64,000 nucleotides of DNA from Benincasa hispida (Eukaryota > Streptophyta > Magnoliopsida > Cucurbitales > Cucurbitaceae): the NCBI RefSeq assembly GCF_009727055.1, contig NC_052353.1, forward strand, positions 62,719,864 through 62,783,863, written 5' to 3'. Within the stretch, counting starts at the first letter, position 1, and every line of letters begins with the position of its first letter. Positions 1 to 12,600 of this stretch are shown here, in pieces. The translations under genes were made by a program, and so were the position numbers. A model generated the notes under the pieces. It worked only from the letters and a program-made list of their open reading frames with translations, did no database searches and was not told the DNA's origin.

Positions 1-36
1 CCGATCTCTGCCTTCTAACTTAGCTTCTCTGTTTAG

Positions 37-470
37 CCAAGCCTGGAAGAATTTCAGGCCCAGTCATGCCATATGACAGTGGAAGTATCGTTAAAGATGC
101 CTACGACCCAAGAATGTTAATTAGAAGTGCCCTTCCTTCTCATGCTATCCATCCAACATATTATTACCAGCAATCTTGCGGCCAAAATGAAAGATCAGCA
201 ACGGGGGCTGAGCAAGACACGTCCATGCAATGTAAACAATCCCCTCCATGTGGAATGGCTGCCAAAATAGCAGGAGATACAGCTGCTACTGGTGCTTTCT
301 CAAATCCTTTCTTTATGGCGCGTGTAGGCATGCCCAAGATGGGAAACAATGACCGTGCTGCACGTTTGCAGGTAAGCGCTCAATATGATGCTGGAGCTGT
401 TGCTACTGCAACTACCACCGCCCATCGAAACACTGGCACGGTCGAGTATGGCATGACAAGAATGTGTTAG
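37..470 (+). CDS. Terminal exon of an unidentified protein-coding gene (5' part outside the window)
   Basis: The frame is open from a likely splice acceptor (tctctgtttag, ending at 36) to a TAG stop at 468-470, about 144 codons. The acceptor is needed because the same frame has a stop at 21-23. The first two exon bases complete a codon begun in the previous exon. The protein is hydrophilic and of low complexity. It has a proline/tyrosine stretch (HAIHPTYYYQQ), several cysteines, and an alanine/threonine-rich tail (AGAVATATTT) ending in GMTRMC. I see no catalytic motif, membrane segment or recognisable domain, and I do not recognise the family. Coding looks real because codon use is balanced, GC content is clearly higher than in the flanks, and the base composition drops to AT-rich just after the stop. 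Reading starts at Met66 in the raw frame, but that methionine is internal. Confidence 0.6.
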
Positions 471-1912
471 AGAAGCAATTTGATCGAACTATCCAGGAAT
501 CTAGTCCTTGGATTTTTGACAAAGCTTTTTAGATGAGTTTGTTTGGATGGACTAAAAGACAGATGTTTGGCGATTTGAATTTGCCCGAATAGTAAAAAAA
601 GAAGAATAAGAAAAAAAAAACTTTTTGTCGATATGGTGATGCCCATTCCATCCAAATAACTCATTTGTCTCAAAATAGTTAATTGGCGGGATCCATGCTT
701 CTGATTGCTTCAGTTTTCAACCTTGGCCATTATTTGCACTATAGTAGAAGAAATATGATGGTTCATTTATTGGTTCTCTTTGTAAGCTTTTTCAACTGAC
801 TGGCTTTTGTTACATAACTGAGCTGTGTGTTTCAGACATTGAAACTCACTATCACCATATTGGCCATTGAAGAGGAAGCTGAGCTTATTGAATGATGGCT
901 TAAAACAGTAAAATACGGGCCCACAATCACTTCAAAATTAAGAATAAACCCATGTAAAATTTTCTTACAAGAACTGGTTGGTTTTATACATCAACAGATT
1001 GGTTTAAGCATTGTTAATACAGTTTTGATTGGCATTAATGTTTTGTTTTTATTCCTTTATGAAGAAAAATCTCATCGAAATTTGAGATTAATTTTTGGCA
1101 TGATAAAATATTACAATCGTCCAAAAATGTAATCGAAAGCAGTAATATAATTACCCAAAATAGGAAACAAACTTTTTTTAAAAAAAATAGCGAATCCTGA
1201 GTCAATTAGCTTAGCTGGATAACGCAATTTATACAATATATATAAACTATAAACTGCACCAAGGATTGATTGCTGTTATTTTCAATGTATGTTACAAAAA
1301 AAATTGATAATTAATATACTGAAGAAAATGATTTGCCAATAGATAGTTTACCTAAAAGAGTAAATTATTTTTAAAACAATGATTTATCCAAAAGTTTAGG
1401 CGTAAATCATGACTTAATCTAGATTTTGAATTATTTTCAAATCCACTTTTAAATACAAAATTTAGAAAGTAAAAACTGAATCAAGGCTTTGTTCAAATCT
1501 TTCCAATGTCAATGTTGGATTTTCTACAAAAAAAAAAAATCCATATAATATTAAATTTCTCGAAGACGACGAACTGCTATGCAATTAATGATACTGCAGC
1601 ATAAACACATTGTTGAACTCTCACCCCAATCTGTTATTACTATCCATGTCGATTTTGATTTGCTATCCATTAAAAAGCTACACAGATTTACCAGCAAGTA
1701 GTATAGAAGATGAAGAAGATGAAGAAGATGATGGTGATGATCATAAACAGGAAAAAGGATTCGAAATCCTGCTCCCAACTAACAGAGAAAAAGATGGGGC
1801 GACTGAGAATTCAAACGCTCGATCGATCTTTTCTCACATGAAAAAGAGAAAAAAAAAATAATAAACCGAATGAAAAAAAAAAAAAATCAAAATCAGAAGT
1901 AACTCATCTTCT
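471..1912. other. 3' flank and spacer between the first two genes
   Basis: No gene is visible. The first 200 bases after the stop are probably 3' UTR of the upstream gene, with A-rich signal-like runs near 600-620. The rest is AT-rich with homopolymer A runs near 1170-1190 and 1528-1540. An acidic-coding GAA/GAT run at 1707-1743 produces chance open frames on both strands. This segment also holds the 3' UTR of the bHLH gene that follows on the minus strand. Confidence 0.5.
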
Positions 1913-2290
1913 TCAACCTCCGCACTCGGATTTCTCCTTCTCCAAGCTCTCGAAAAAGCTCGAGAGTGCTCTCATGGCCTTCACTTGATGCTGCAAATTC
2001 ATTATATACTCCGCCGTCTGTTCAAACAGCTTGTCGACTCCAAGCGATTCCCCTCCCGGAACGATGCTCTGCAAGGCACGAATCTTGCGTTCGACGGCTT
2101 CCTTCTCATCGGCTTCTTCGGAGGCGTAAACAGCGTCGTTTCGGTGAATCTTCTCGGCAATGCGGGTGGTCGGTACTCTTCTCCGGCTCCGACGGCGAAG
2201 GTGAGAGGATTTGTGCAATGCGTTGAGGATTAGGGTTTTTTGGCGAGACGTAGTTGTTGGTTTGAGAGTTTGAATTTGAGATTTGTCCAT
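1913..2290 (-). CDS. PAR1-like: Atypical (non-basic) bHLH protein, PAR1/PAR2-like
   Basis: This is a single-exon gene of 125 codons. The chosen start is the ATG at 2288-2290, in a good context (GGCCATGGAC). The frame stays open upstream, but those codons cover a CT-repeat leader and look untranslated. An arginine-rich, NLS-like stretch (LRRRSRRR, residues 31-38) is followed by helix 1 (about 62-76, EKEAVERKIRALQ), a short loop (IVPGGESLG) and helix 2 (about 87-108, LFEQTAEYIMNLQHQVKAM). The protein ends in CGG. The basic region lacks the H-E-R pattern needed for E-box binding. That is known for the PAR1/PAR2, UPB1 and IBH1 group, which act in the nucleus by trapping DNA-binding bHLH partners. 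PAR proteins are about 118 residues and restrain shade-avoidance growth; length and C-terminus fit PAR best. UPB1 is the main alternative. The exact role here is inference. Confidence 0.85.
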   Translation of the reverse strand: MDKSQIQTLKPTTTSRQKTLILNALHKSSHLRRRSRRRVPTTRIAEKIHRNDAVYASEEADEKEAVERKIRALQSIVPGGESLGVDKLFEQTAEYIMNLQHQVKAMRALSSFFESLEKEKSECGG

Positions 2291-2300
2291 GGCCGAAAGT

Positions 2301-2320
2301 AGAGAGAGAGAGAGAGAGAA
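2301..2320 (-). promoter_or_regulatory. CT/GA dinucleotide run in the bHLH leader
   Basis: A (GA)n run on the plus strand reads as (CT)n on the bHLH transcript, ending about 11 bases before the start codon. Pyrimidine-rich CT runs are common in plant 5' leaders and can act as GAGA-type elements. A function here is inference. Confidence 0.4.
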
Positions 2321-3778
2321 GGCAGGCGTGTGAATGGGTACGAATAAGGGGAAGGAGGAGGGAGTTAAATTATTGTTGAGCTCTGAAAATGTCAATGCCA
2401 ACGAAGCTGTGGCCCACCATTTTTGGGCTTCTCTCAAGTCCTCTGGTTTTTGGATTTTATGTTTGGCCTTCAAACGCCGCCGTACGCGACTGAGCTTTCT
2501 TCCACCTGATGGGGGATGCATATTTCCCGGAACCCGAATCCCATTTTCTTATTTCAAATCATTCGCAACCAAATCTTTACCCTGTCTATGAATCATAATT
2601 CAAAACTATTCCTAATTTTATTAACACCCTTCTCACCAAAAATTACATATATACACCCAATCACATAGTTTATTGTAGATTAGATTTCTACTGCTTCTTA
2701 CACTTTTTGCTCAACTCTATTTTAGTTTATATACTTTTACTTTTTTTTTTTTCATTTTCAGTCTCTATATTTTTAAAATGATGTTTTCAAAATAATATTG
2801 ATAAAAACAAACAAAGTTAAAAATATAAAATAAAATAGATCAAAGATAAGAATAGAGACCGAAGCTCATTTTTATTTAAACATTCTTAACAAAAATGATT
2901 GAAAATACTCTTCAAAAACTATTTTGAGTGATTGTCAAATTCTCCAATCTTTTTAAATGATTTATTTTTTTAGTTAAATACTTATAACTGTATTCCAAAT
3001 GTACTTCAAGTATAATAAATACTATTTCAACTCTTTGTTACATATTTATTATTTCTCATTTATTCTTCTTATTTAAAATTACCATGGGTCTTTCCTTTAT
3101 AAGCCAAAAACTATATGATAAATAGGCTCTAAATTTTCAAAAAGCTTATAACTGTTAAATGTTAAAACATTGGAATTTTTTTTATAAATAGAAAAATTCC
3201 AAAAAAAAATTTTGAATTTTTTGCTATAAAATGTAAATATTTTTAAATATTCCTTTACATTTAAAAAGTCCCTTAAAAAAAATATATTTTTGTTCCTATT
3301 TCTTTTAGATTGTTAGCATGTTGGTCCTTCGTATATTATTTAGTCAATAACAATTTTTTTCTTTTAAATATATAGTTTCTCTTAATATTTAAGGAATCGT
3401 TTGGTTTAAGATTTTATAAATGTCTAACAATAAAACATATCCGAAAATAAGATATCCAAAAATAGGATGTCTAGAAATCTTTTGAAAATAAAAAATTATT
3501 GTATTTTTTTTATTTATGTGAATAGAAATAGGATGTGGATTCTATTATATTTTATGTCATTATAAAATATAAAATTAGTCAAAATTAATTTCAATAATTA
3601 ATTTTTTTTTAATTTACTTTTATTATATTAAATTATTAAATTAATTTTAAGCCATTAAAATAATTAAATTTACTCACTCATCTTCCAGTTTAATATATTT
3701 ATTATCAATTAGATTTTTTATACAACACATTTATATTATCAATTTTTTTTTATTAAAAATGTTAGTATTCATTTTTTA

Positions 3779-3837
<59 letters not shown>

Positions 3838-5376
3838 TGTAGTTNTAACTAATTGTTTAATATCAATTATAAGCCTTATATATATACAAAAGAAATTGAT
3901 ATAAACTAATTGATTTTAAATCATCAAATAATGGTTTTAATTTGAAAAATAATTATAATTATAGATTAAAACTAGAAGTACAAGTGTACAAGATTGTTTA
4001 ATTGAAAAAACTAACTTATTTTATTATTAGTTAATTAATTAATTTTTTCTAAAGACTAATTAGTAATTCTAATAAATAATTTATGATGCCAATATATATT
4101 ACCAACAAAAAGAAATATAAGAAAGTATTATTATGGTAATTCATATACATTTTAAAAGATTGTAGTTTTTCCTATTAATTCATAATAACCGAATAAATTA
4201 TTATATTAGTATTAATAATAATAATAAAATCAATTATATATGTCAATTATAAATTTAATTTAAATGTATTTATAAAAACTAAATAAATTAAACAATATAC
4301 AAAATGAAGTAAAACAAATAAAATGAAAAGATAAAAAATAAGAGAGAAAAAAAAAACAATTGGAAATGAGGAAAATCCACCTATTTAGGTGGTTATTAAA
4401 AACCTCGGGTGAGAATATGACTTATAACAAACATGGTGATAAAATCTCATTTCCCATTCTCACCTATTATTCCCGTGAACGAAACGGGCATAAGTATTTC
4501 CAAATGAATGTGGTTTTGATGTATTTTTTATGTTAACACATTATCCCTACTCAAAATTATATTATCAAATATTTAGTACTATAATAAGAATTTGATTCGA
4601 ATATTATAGTTTTGTGGATTAAAATAAACATTTCAAAAGTATAGGTACTAAAAGATTAAATGTTCAAAATAAACATATTTAAAGTCTAGAGATCAAGATA
4701 TAATCATTTGGAAGGTTATAAAGATAAAATTAAATTTTTTTAATTGATATTTGATGTTCGATGTTCGATGTTCGAATTCTCAGCCTACAAATATGTTATA
4801 AACTTGTTAAATTGAAAGTTTGATTTTTATAGTTCGGAAAAATTAGAATTGAGTTCATATGATTTATAATTAAAATTTAGTTTCGATAGTTGATAAAACT
4901 TTCATAAATAATCTTCAAAGATAGATTATTTATGAAAATTCTCCGGATCGTATAAACTATTTATGATATTTTATCATGCGACTAAATTTTAATTTTCTGG
5001 ACATTATAAAAGCTAAATTTATGATTTAATCAAAGTAGCGAGAATGTCGTGATAAATGTAAAAGAAAGAGCAACGCGCAGTGAGGAAGAAGTGAGGAGCG
5101 TGGAGATAATTAGATGTTAGAGAGAGAAAGAAAGTGGGCCCACCAAAAGAAGGGGAAAGAAGAGAGAGAAAGAGAAAGCACATGTGATCACATGATTTTC
5201 TTGAAGCCAACACCGCCCATGTGCCTCCCCACTCTCTTCATCCTATGATCTATATCACTAGCCTTGGCATGGTCGCCACGTGGCGTTAATCAGTAGCCCC
5301 ACCACCTTGAGCCCCCAAGATTCAAATTTTCAAATCTTTAATTAATTATTGATCCCAAATTGATACAACATTACTC
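2321..5376. other. AT-rich spacer upstream of the bHLH gene
   Basis: The first few hundred bases are promoter territory of the bHLH gene. The rest is AT-rich with no supported gene. A long TTA microsatellite lies at 3781-3838, and a single N at 3845 marks an unresolved base just after it. A CT/GA-rich patch near 5060-5180 and a GC-richer stretch near 5200-5320 code for nothing convincing. Confidence 0.5.
3781..3838. repeat. (TTA)n microsatellite
   Basis: About 19 near-perfect TTA units are followed a few bases later by an unresolved N at 3845. The N fits a read or assembly problem at the end of the microsatellite. Confidence 0.9.
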
Positions 5377-5422
5377 CAAATAAATAAATAAATAAATACA
5401 ATCTCTCTCTCTCTCTCTCTCT
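5377..5422. repeat. (AAAT)n plus (CT)n compound microsatellite
   Basis: About five AAAT/AAATA units are followed within a few bases by about eleven CT units at 5401-5422. Confidence 0.85.
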
Positions 5423-7238
5423 TTTTTTTAAAGGTTGATTGTAGTTTCAATTTCACCGTAAAGTTTTGTGATTTTTTTTAATCTATTTATTATGTTTTAC
5501 TCACTTAAAACTTTAATATATTAAAATTAAAATTTCTAATTTATAATTAATAATACCTAAATTGAGCATAACTTAATTAATATACATGTGTACGGATAAC
5601 CACGAGATTTATGATTTGAATCCATCTACTCTGAATTATATTTTTTTAAAAATCGACTTAATACCACCTACGAATTAGGAATGTTGTAAAAACTCTAATC
5701 AAACTAAAAATAGCCCAAATTAAGGTGTAATTTGAAACTTATAAAACTATATAAAAAAAAACAAACAAAATTTAGAATAAAATAATAATTTGAAACTTTT
5801 AAAACTATATGAGTGGAAAACCATTAGAAATTCATTATTCATTTTGTAGAGCTTAAGCATAGAAATTAAAGTGAGACAATTCTTAAAATTTTGTGGATAA
5901 GTTTATGAATAAATTTTCAATATAAGTAAATAAAGAAATAAGATTAAAATACTATATTGATCTTTTATACTCTAAACTTTGTTCAATTTTAGCTCCTATA
6001 TTTTCAATTATCTAATATTCGTCCATATACTTTCAATCAATTTTAAATTTAGTCTCTCAAAATTAATTATTAAAAAAATAGAATATGTAAAAGTATTTTC
6101 AAAATTTATTACATAATTTTTTTTTAAAAAAATCAACAATAAACTAAAAATGTGAATTAAATTGAAGATTAATTAGAAATAAAGAGAATAAAATGAGGAA
6201 ATTTTAACAAAAGTATATGAAAAGAGTGATATTTAAAGCAAGAAATAAAGGATATAGAGTTAGAATAATGAAAGAATTAAGATGGTTATGATATGGTGGT
6301 GGTGATGCTTCCAAGAAGGAAACCAAAAAAAGGAGTATTTGGTCATTGGGATTGGGAGAGAGATTTGGTTGTGTTGGGCATATGGGGCTCCATGTGATCA
6401 GAGTCACCTCATGTCCCACTTTCCTTTTTTTTTTTTTCTTCCTTTCCCCCCCATTTTCTAGCCTTCTTTCTCTATTTTTATAACCTTCTCCATATATTTC
6501 TTTTTTATTATTTTACCCATCCACCCACCATCCGTACTCATTATTTGTACCCATTTTATTTATTTTTTTCATCATATACACACACACCCCCAAAGATCTC
6601 CAATTTTTTTTTTTTTTTTTTTCTTTTTACCTTTTAAGTCAAACGATGATACAACTTCCCTTATTATATTTATGAGCAATATGTAACAACAATTACCTCT
6701 AAAGTATAACGAGTAGTTATGATTACATCTTCAAACTATTCATTATAAAAATTGTGACCTGTAATTTGTATAAGTGTTAAAATTGGATTTCCAATCTTAT
6801 AATATTTATCGAAATTGGATACCTAAATGATAAAAATTGAATCATTAAACTTATACAATTGTTACAATTTCTATTTTTATGTAAGTTTGTTGGTCCAATT
6901 TTAATATCCGTATAAATTTGAGGGTTGAATTTTTTAAGATATAATTGCAATTATTACCATATTTTAGGAGTGATTTTTACAATTTATCCAATATTTAATT
7001 TTTGATGTGAAATTATTTGTGATCTTGATAAATTTTTCATCAACCCATCCTTTTTGTTGTTTCTGTCCCTTTGAAAATTTACCTTTCAATTAATTATTTC
7101 GTTTTCAAAATGAGCCATATACCCCTTAGTAATGATTGTTTTTTATGGGAAAAAAAAAGGTGAGAGGGAAGAAGAGAATTATAAGGGAAATAACTACTTT
7201 TGGACTTTTATATATAGTTTTTTTTTTGGTGTAATCTT
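5423..7238. other. AT-rich spacer
   Basis: No gene is supported. Poly-T tracts occur at 6424-6438 and 6606-6623. A short pyrimidine-rich region near 6430-6600 gives only chance open frames. Confidence 0.5.
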
Positions 7239-7240
7239 AA

Positions 7241-7279
<39 letters not shown>
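7239..7279. repeat. (AT)n microsatellite
   Basis: An almost uninterrupted AT/TA run of about 40 bases. Confidence 0.9.
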
Positions 7280-7280
<1 letters not shown>

Positions 7281-8398
7281 TACTTTAAGATAACTTGTTT
7301 GTTTGTTTTTGTTTTTTAAAGCTTATTAATTACGATTTATTTATTTAAGTAAATATGAAAATGTATTTTTTTAAAAATAAAAATTGATGATTTTTAAAGT
7401 TGTTTGGAAAGTGAAAACAAATATCAAATCCCCATATAAGAAATATTTACGGGTGAAAAAATGTCAAATTATTACAGGAATAACAAAAAAAAAAACCCTG
7501 ATAAACACTCAAACTTCTAACAGCGTCTATTAATGCTAGAAACTAATAGAAGTCTAAAACAATTAAATTTTGTTATTTTGGATAAATAATTTTACTTATT
7601 TTTTATTTTTTGAAAATCTCTCCACTAAAAAATCTAAACAAAATCAAACCGCATATATTTCAATTGTCATTTAATTTGTGTTAGAAACCAAGAGATTTGT
7701 GGTTTTAGGTTTTGATTCTCCATACATCCAATTGTAGTAAAAAAAAAAATAATAATAAAATTAAAAAAGTATTATTATTTTTCAAAACAAAAGGACAGAT
7801 TACTGAAAAACAATTAAATTTATATATCTATAAAACTGTTAAGTTGAATCAATTAAAATTTAAATTAATAATTGAATACCCTAGACTTATATAAGTGAGT
7901 CAACTGGTTCATTAAATATTTTCACTTGATTCCTTTGAAAATCAACTATTAGCAATAAGTAAGCACAAATATTATCATATAATTCTTCTTAAATGGTATA
8001 GAAAAATAGAACAAGAAGAAAATACAAAAAAACCACGTATATTAATAAAAGTTATCCATTTGATACTACCATTTCTCTCCAATATTATTTTAGTCCATGC
8101 ATTCAGAGAAATATTGCAACCTAAAATCTATTCATTATATGATTTTAAAAACAAATCTAAATGATACAATTATTGGTTTGGATTTTGGAGTGTTAAACAA
8201 TTCAACCTCTAAAGTGTAAGGTTATAATTTTCTTTTCCAAGGTAAAAAGTTTCATCCTCCTTAGTGATTAAAATGTGTTTTTGTGAATGTTTCTTTAAAA
8301 GAGGTAACAAAATTATAGTAAAATTGTGAAATCACAAATAAATTAAAAAAAGAGAAGATTAAAAATGTAGTAGTCATGGAAAAGACCTTAATAAATTA
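7280..8398. other. AT-rich spacer
   Basis: Nothing beyond low-complexity AT sequence is visible. A 60-codon open frame at 7712-7894 consists mainly of Lys, Asn and Leu codons from A/T runs and is not credible. Confidence 0.5.
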
Positions 8399-8433
8399 AT
8401 ATATATATATATATTATATATATATATATATAA
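8399..8433. repeat. (TA)n microsatellite
   Basis: An AT/TA run of about 35 bases with one internal phase slip. Confidence 0.9.
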
Positions 8434-10868
8434 TAAAGAAAACGAATAATAACTTGGATTTATTTGCTCGTTATCATCAAGGGCGACAAGATTTGCTTTA
8501 TTTGTTTAAAGAAGTGGAATAATTATTTAAAACTTTTGACTGCCAAAACTTTGGATTCAACTTTTACTCTTTCATTTTAGTGCAACATGTTTCCCCCTTT
8601 TTTCTTGTCGCAGGTCCTCAAAACCATTAATAAAGCCCTTTTGATTATAAATTAAGAATGCCCCATTCGCTGCCTAAAATACCCAAGTTGTTAGCCCTTT
8701 TTAATGATGTGTTTAATAAGCACCTTTAATAAGTACCTAAATCGAATATAATCAGTTGAATTCTAAAAAATGTCTAATAAATTTTTTATCAATTAGACAC
8801 TTTTTAAAATCAAGGAGTTTAGTAAATGTAAAATTAAAATTCAAAGAGCTTTACTAGTTGATGAGAGTTTAGAATTATGCTAAACCTAACATTGAAAAGT
8901 TTAGAAATGAACCGACAATACTTGGGATTATATATATCTTTTTGTAGTCTACTCTAACTATACAAATGACACTAAAAAATATTTAAGAAAAAACATTTCT
9001 CTACCCGATAAACTGTAGTTGGACATCTGTGGCAACTTAGGTTGTAAAGAAATTTGTAGCGTTCAATGCCCCGAATTTGGACAACGATTCATAATTTGAA
9101 TTCGACAACTAATGACTCCAACATTCTTCTACATCTCCTACGTCCTAATAATGTCATTCTTACTTGTCTTAAACCATTTCTATTTTTAACAGTAAAAACC
9201 ATCCAAACAAATTAACATGAGTCATTTCAGCATGTTTTTTGTTCTCATTCACACGTACTAAGGAAAATTTTCAAAAGATAACCTAATATAGGATTGCTCA
9301 AAATCAAATACATTTAACTTTGAAATTTGTATGATAACATTTTTCGGGAGCTCAATCACAAAAAGTCTATAAACAACCGTGCTTAATTTAAAATAATTCT
9401 ATATTATTTTGAAATTTGGTCCAAATCACGAATGTCAACCACGTGTAAAAATTCATATGTTTTTACAGCTTTTATCCATTTTTTAAGGAATTAAAACCGA
9501 CACATCTCTAATGATTTTCAAATATACAATATTCTAAACTTTTTAGAAGTCATCAAAGACCCTCAAAAAATAAAAATAAAAATTGAAGAACCTTTTTCCC
9601 GGGGGTTGTATGAATGATTGAGCAGAAAGAAAAAGACATCATCAGACCCAGACGGATTTTAGCCAAAGCAACGGTGTCTGTTGCCGCTGATCTAAGATTA
9701 GAAAAAGCCATCCCTGTAATCCTGGATGGATTATAAATAATTATTAATTTAGATATTTTTATTTACAAGCTACTCAATTATAAATTTAATCTAGACGAAA
9801 GTTAGATTTAATCCCTATAATTTTAATGGCTTGCGATTACTTTTGAAATCCTTAAAAGCTATTTTAGGACCATCATAATCGTCTAGGTTGTTTGGTAGAA
9901 CAACTTATTAATCTATATAGAATCACTTTTAAAATTGTTCTATGGAGCTCTTAGATTTTAGTTTTCCTACAAATTTGTTATCTTCTCTTATTCATCTCAA
10001 ATTTTCATTTCATTAATTTATTTTCTCACATTTATTCCAAATTTTAATTGGTTCGAATTCTTATAACAATTATCTTTAAAAAAAAAAAAAAATTATTTCA
10101 TTAATTTTTTTGATTAAACAAAAATGGTTGCAGTTCAAATCATATATATTTTCAAATAATTATATAACTAAATTACACTAATTTAGTATTAATTTACCAA
10201 ACACTCTAACTAGTTTTTTTCTAGTTTAAAATTAAAATTTACCAAACACTCCTTTACTCCTATCCATTTTTCTAGAAGCATAACTACAAATAATTATTTT
10301 AAAAGCTACAACAATTCCATACAAAACCTAAATTTAATTTTAGAGTTTGATAAAATGTCATAAATAGTTATTATGGTTTGATAAAAATACTCATAAATAG
10401 TTCATACTTAGAGGATTTTATTAAATCATAAGAACTAAAATCTAATTATAAATCAAGAGTCTACTAGGCAAGATGCCTACAGTTAAAATGCATTGACATC
10501 AAGATCCAAATTTGAATTGGTTCGTGGTCCTAGTTAGAGAAACACTAAGGTCGTGCTAGAGGTCCAACAAAGAAATAAAGTAGTGGTCTCTTTCTTTCCA
10601 TTACGAATGACAAACTTCGCTTGCTCTCTCTTCGTGTCCACTAGTCCTCCCATCTAAAGCGAAGCAGCATGAGCAAGCTTTTATTGCTATGCAACAATAG
10701 ATCATAATAGCATTTTACATCCACGTATATTTTGAATTTAAGGGTAAAAAAACTAACTTATTATTCAAGATTCAAAGGACTAATGCCATGTTTACCCTAA
10801 GATAATCTGAAAAGTGAATTTAAGTTGATTGTGTTTGTTGTTTGTTCATATATGTTCCGTACTCGTAT
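8434..10868. other. AT-rich spacer
   Basis: No gene is supported. A GC-richer patch at 9595-9725 and another at 10470-10680 have no long open frame or RNA fold that I recognise. Confidence 0.5.
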
Positions 10869-11180
10869 TGACATGTGGGGTCTACTTTCAAATCTATAAT
10901 AAAAATACAAATTGATTGACGAACAAAATGTGATAAATCCAATTATGTTTCAAAATTATACGTTTTGCATTTGTACTAACAAGTGGGTCACACTTTCGAA
11001 TTTGTAATAAAAAAGTAGAAACTGATTAATGAGCAAAGGGTGATCAATCCAATTTGTTTGAAAATTATGTGTTTCACTGACATGTGAGACCCAATTCTCA
11101 ATCTATAATAAAAAATGCAAACTGATTAACGAATAGAGAGAGCGATCAATTCAATAGTGTTTAAAAATTACGTGGGATCA
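10869..11180. repeat. Diverged tandem repeat, about 100-110 bp, three copies
   Basis: Three successive copies share a core of the type acatgtggg-ctttcaaatctataataaaa, followed by aactgattaacgaa-aaa-gtgatcaatccaatt. They begin near 10870, 10979 and 11079. Copies differ at many positions, so the array is old. There is no coding potential. Confidence 0.7.
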
Positions 11181-12600
11181 ATAGACCGATATCGCTACCA
11201 TTAGAAAGAGTCTTGCTAGTTTTACAATGTGGGGATTATGAATTTGTGAACATTTAAACGAGTTTTAATCCCGGATGGCATTTGCATGTAAATGGGGCCA
11301 AGAGTGGGTTTTGTTTATGGAAGTGGGAGAGAAAAGTATGCGTGTTTGAAGGGGCAAAGAAGTAAGGAGAAAAATTGAATGATGATGGGCAGTGGTACAC
11401 ATGCAATGCATTTATGTTCCCACCCGCACCCAATTAATAATCCCATTCGCTTCGTCTTCAGGAATTGTCGCTCTGTTCACCGTCTTCTTGGTCGACATGT
11501 CGTCGCTGACTGCCAAACCCAACTCCCCATTTTTCACTTTCCACCATTCTCTCGATTCTGCACTTGTCTCTCTATGTGCCTTCCATCCGGAAACCAAACC
11601 CCAACACAAAATCAAACCAAAACTAAATATCAAAATAAAAACACAAGTACTTTTCCCCGCCCTCATATTTTGTGATTCTTGTTTCGCAATGTACGAAAAT
11701 TAAAGGGAAATGGTACGGTTGAAAAATGGCTATTGGATTATACTGTTTTTTTTTTTTAAAAAAATTAAAATAAAAAACTCATTATTGTTATTATTATTAT
11801 TATTATTATTTATTCATTTCCATCTATGCTACATTGGAGATGGAATCTTCAACTTTTAGGGTGAAAGACTATGCCAATTACTATTTGACTAATCTCAATT
11901 TAGATATACTAACTTATCTAATAAATGTCATGTTTAAAATAATTTAAAATGATCTTCTAAATCCAAAATATGCAACTACTTATTCCTAATCAATTTAATG
12001 TTTGAACTTTGATTATACATTTTTAATATTATTTTTATACCATCAAAATTGATTTTGAGAAATTTTTTGTGTAAGTTTGAGAGTGATTATGAAATTATTA
12101 AAATTATTTTTGTCATGTTCTTAATCGCTTCAAAGTATATCTTTAATCGTTTAAAATTAATTTAATGTTTAATTTTCACTTTTTAATACAATTTATATTT
12201 CATCAAAATTAGTTTCTAATTATTAAAAATATGTTTCAGAATGATTTTGAAAATGATAAAAGTAATTTTAATCATTTCATGTTCACTCTCCAACATCCTT
12301 TTAAAACATGTTTTAGAGTGATTTTCAACTGAACAATGTTGAAATGAGCATAACTCAATAGGCATAAAGATTGTATTGTCGACCTTAATGTCAAAAGTTC
12401 ATGTGACGACTCGACTTTAAAACCAATACTAGTTGACCATTTAGACTCAAAAAAATCTAAACAAATAAATATTCCAAGACACAATCTAAAGATTTATAAA
12501 ATAAGATTTAGTTCGGGATAAAAGAAATGAATAGATAAATAGATAAATAAATAAATAGAATTAAACATTTAAATCTAAAACTACTAAACTTGATTGTTCT
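11181..12600. other. Spacer with a (TTA)n run
   Basis: A small GC-richer island at 11380-11690 has overlapping open frames of about 100 codons on both strands. The frames disagree with each other and show no motif, so I do not call a gene. A TTA microsatellite sits at 11787-11811. The rest is AT-rich and featureless. Confidence 0.5.

Noticed and set aside
2291..2521. 77 extra N-terminal codons of the bHLH open frame
   Set aside because: They translate the CT-repeat leader (SLSLSLLS) and lack conserved sequence; the ATG at 2290 has the better context and gives the family length.
2334..2591. 85-codon plus-strand open frame over the bHLH leader
   Set aside because: Shadow of the bHLH 5' region; no motif, and it overlaps the CT-repeat leader on the other strand.
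11379..11703. Overlapping open frames of 84-103 codons on both strands
   Set aside because: No domain, no consistent frame, and no splice or promoter signals; GC-richer spacer is enough to explain them.
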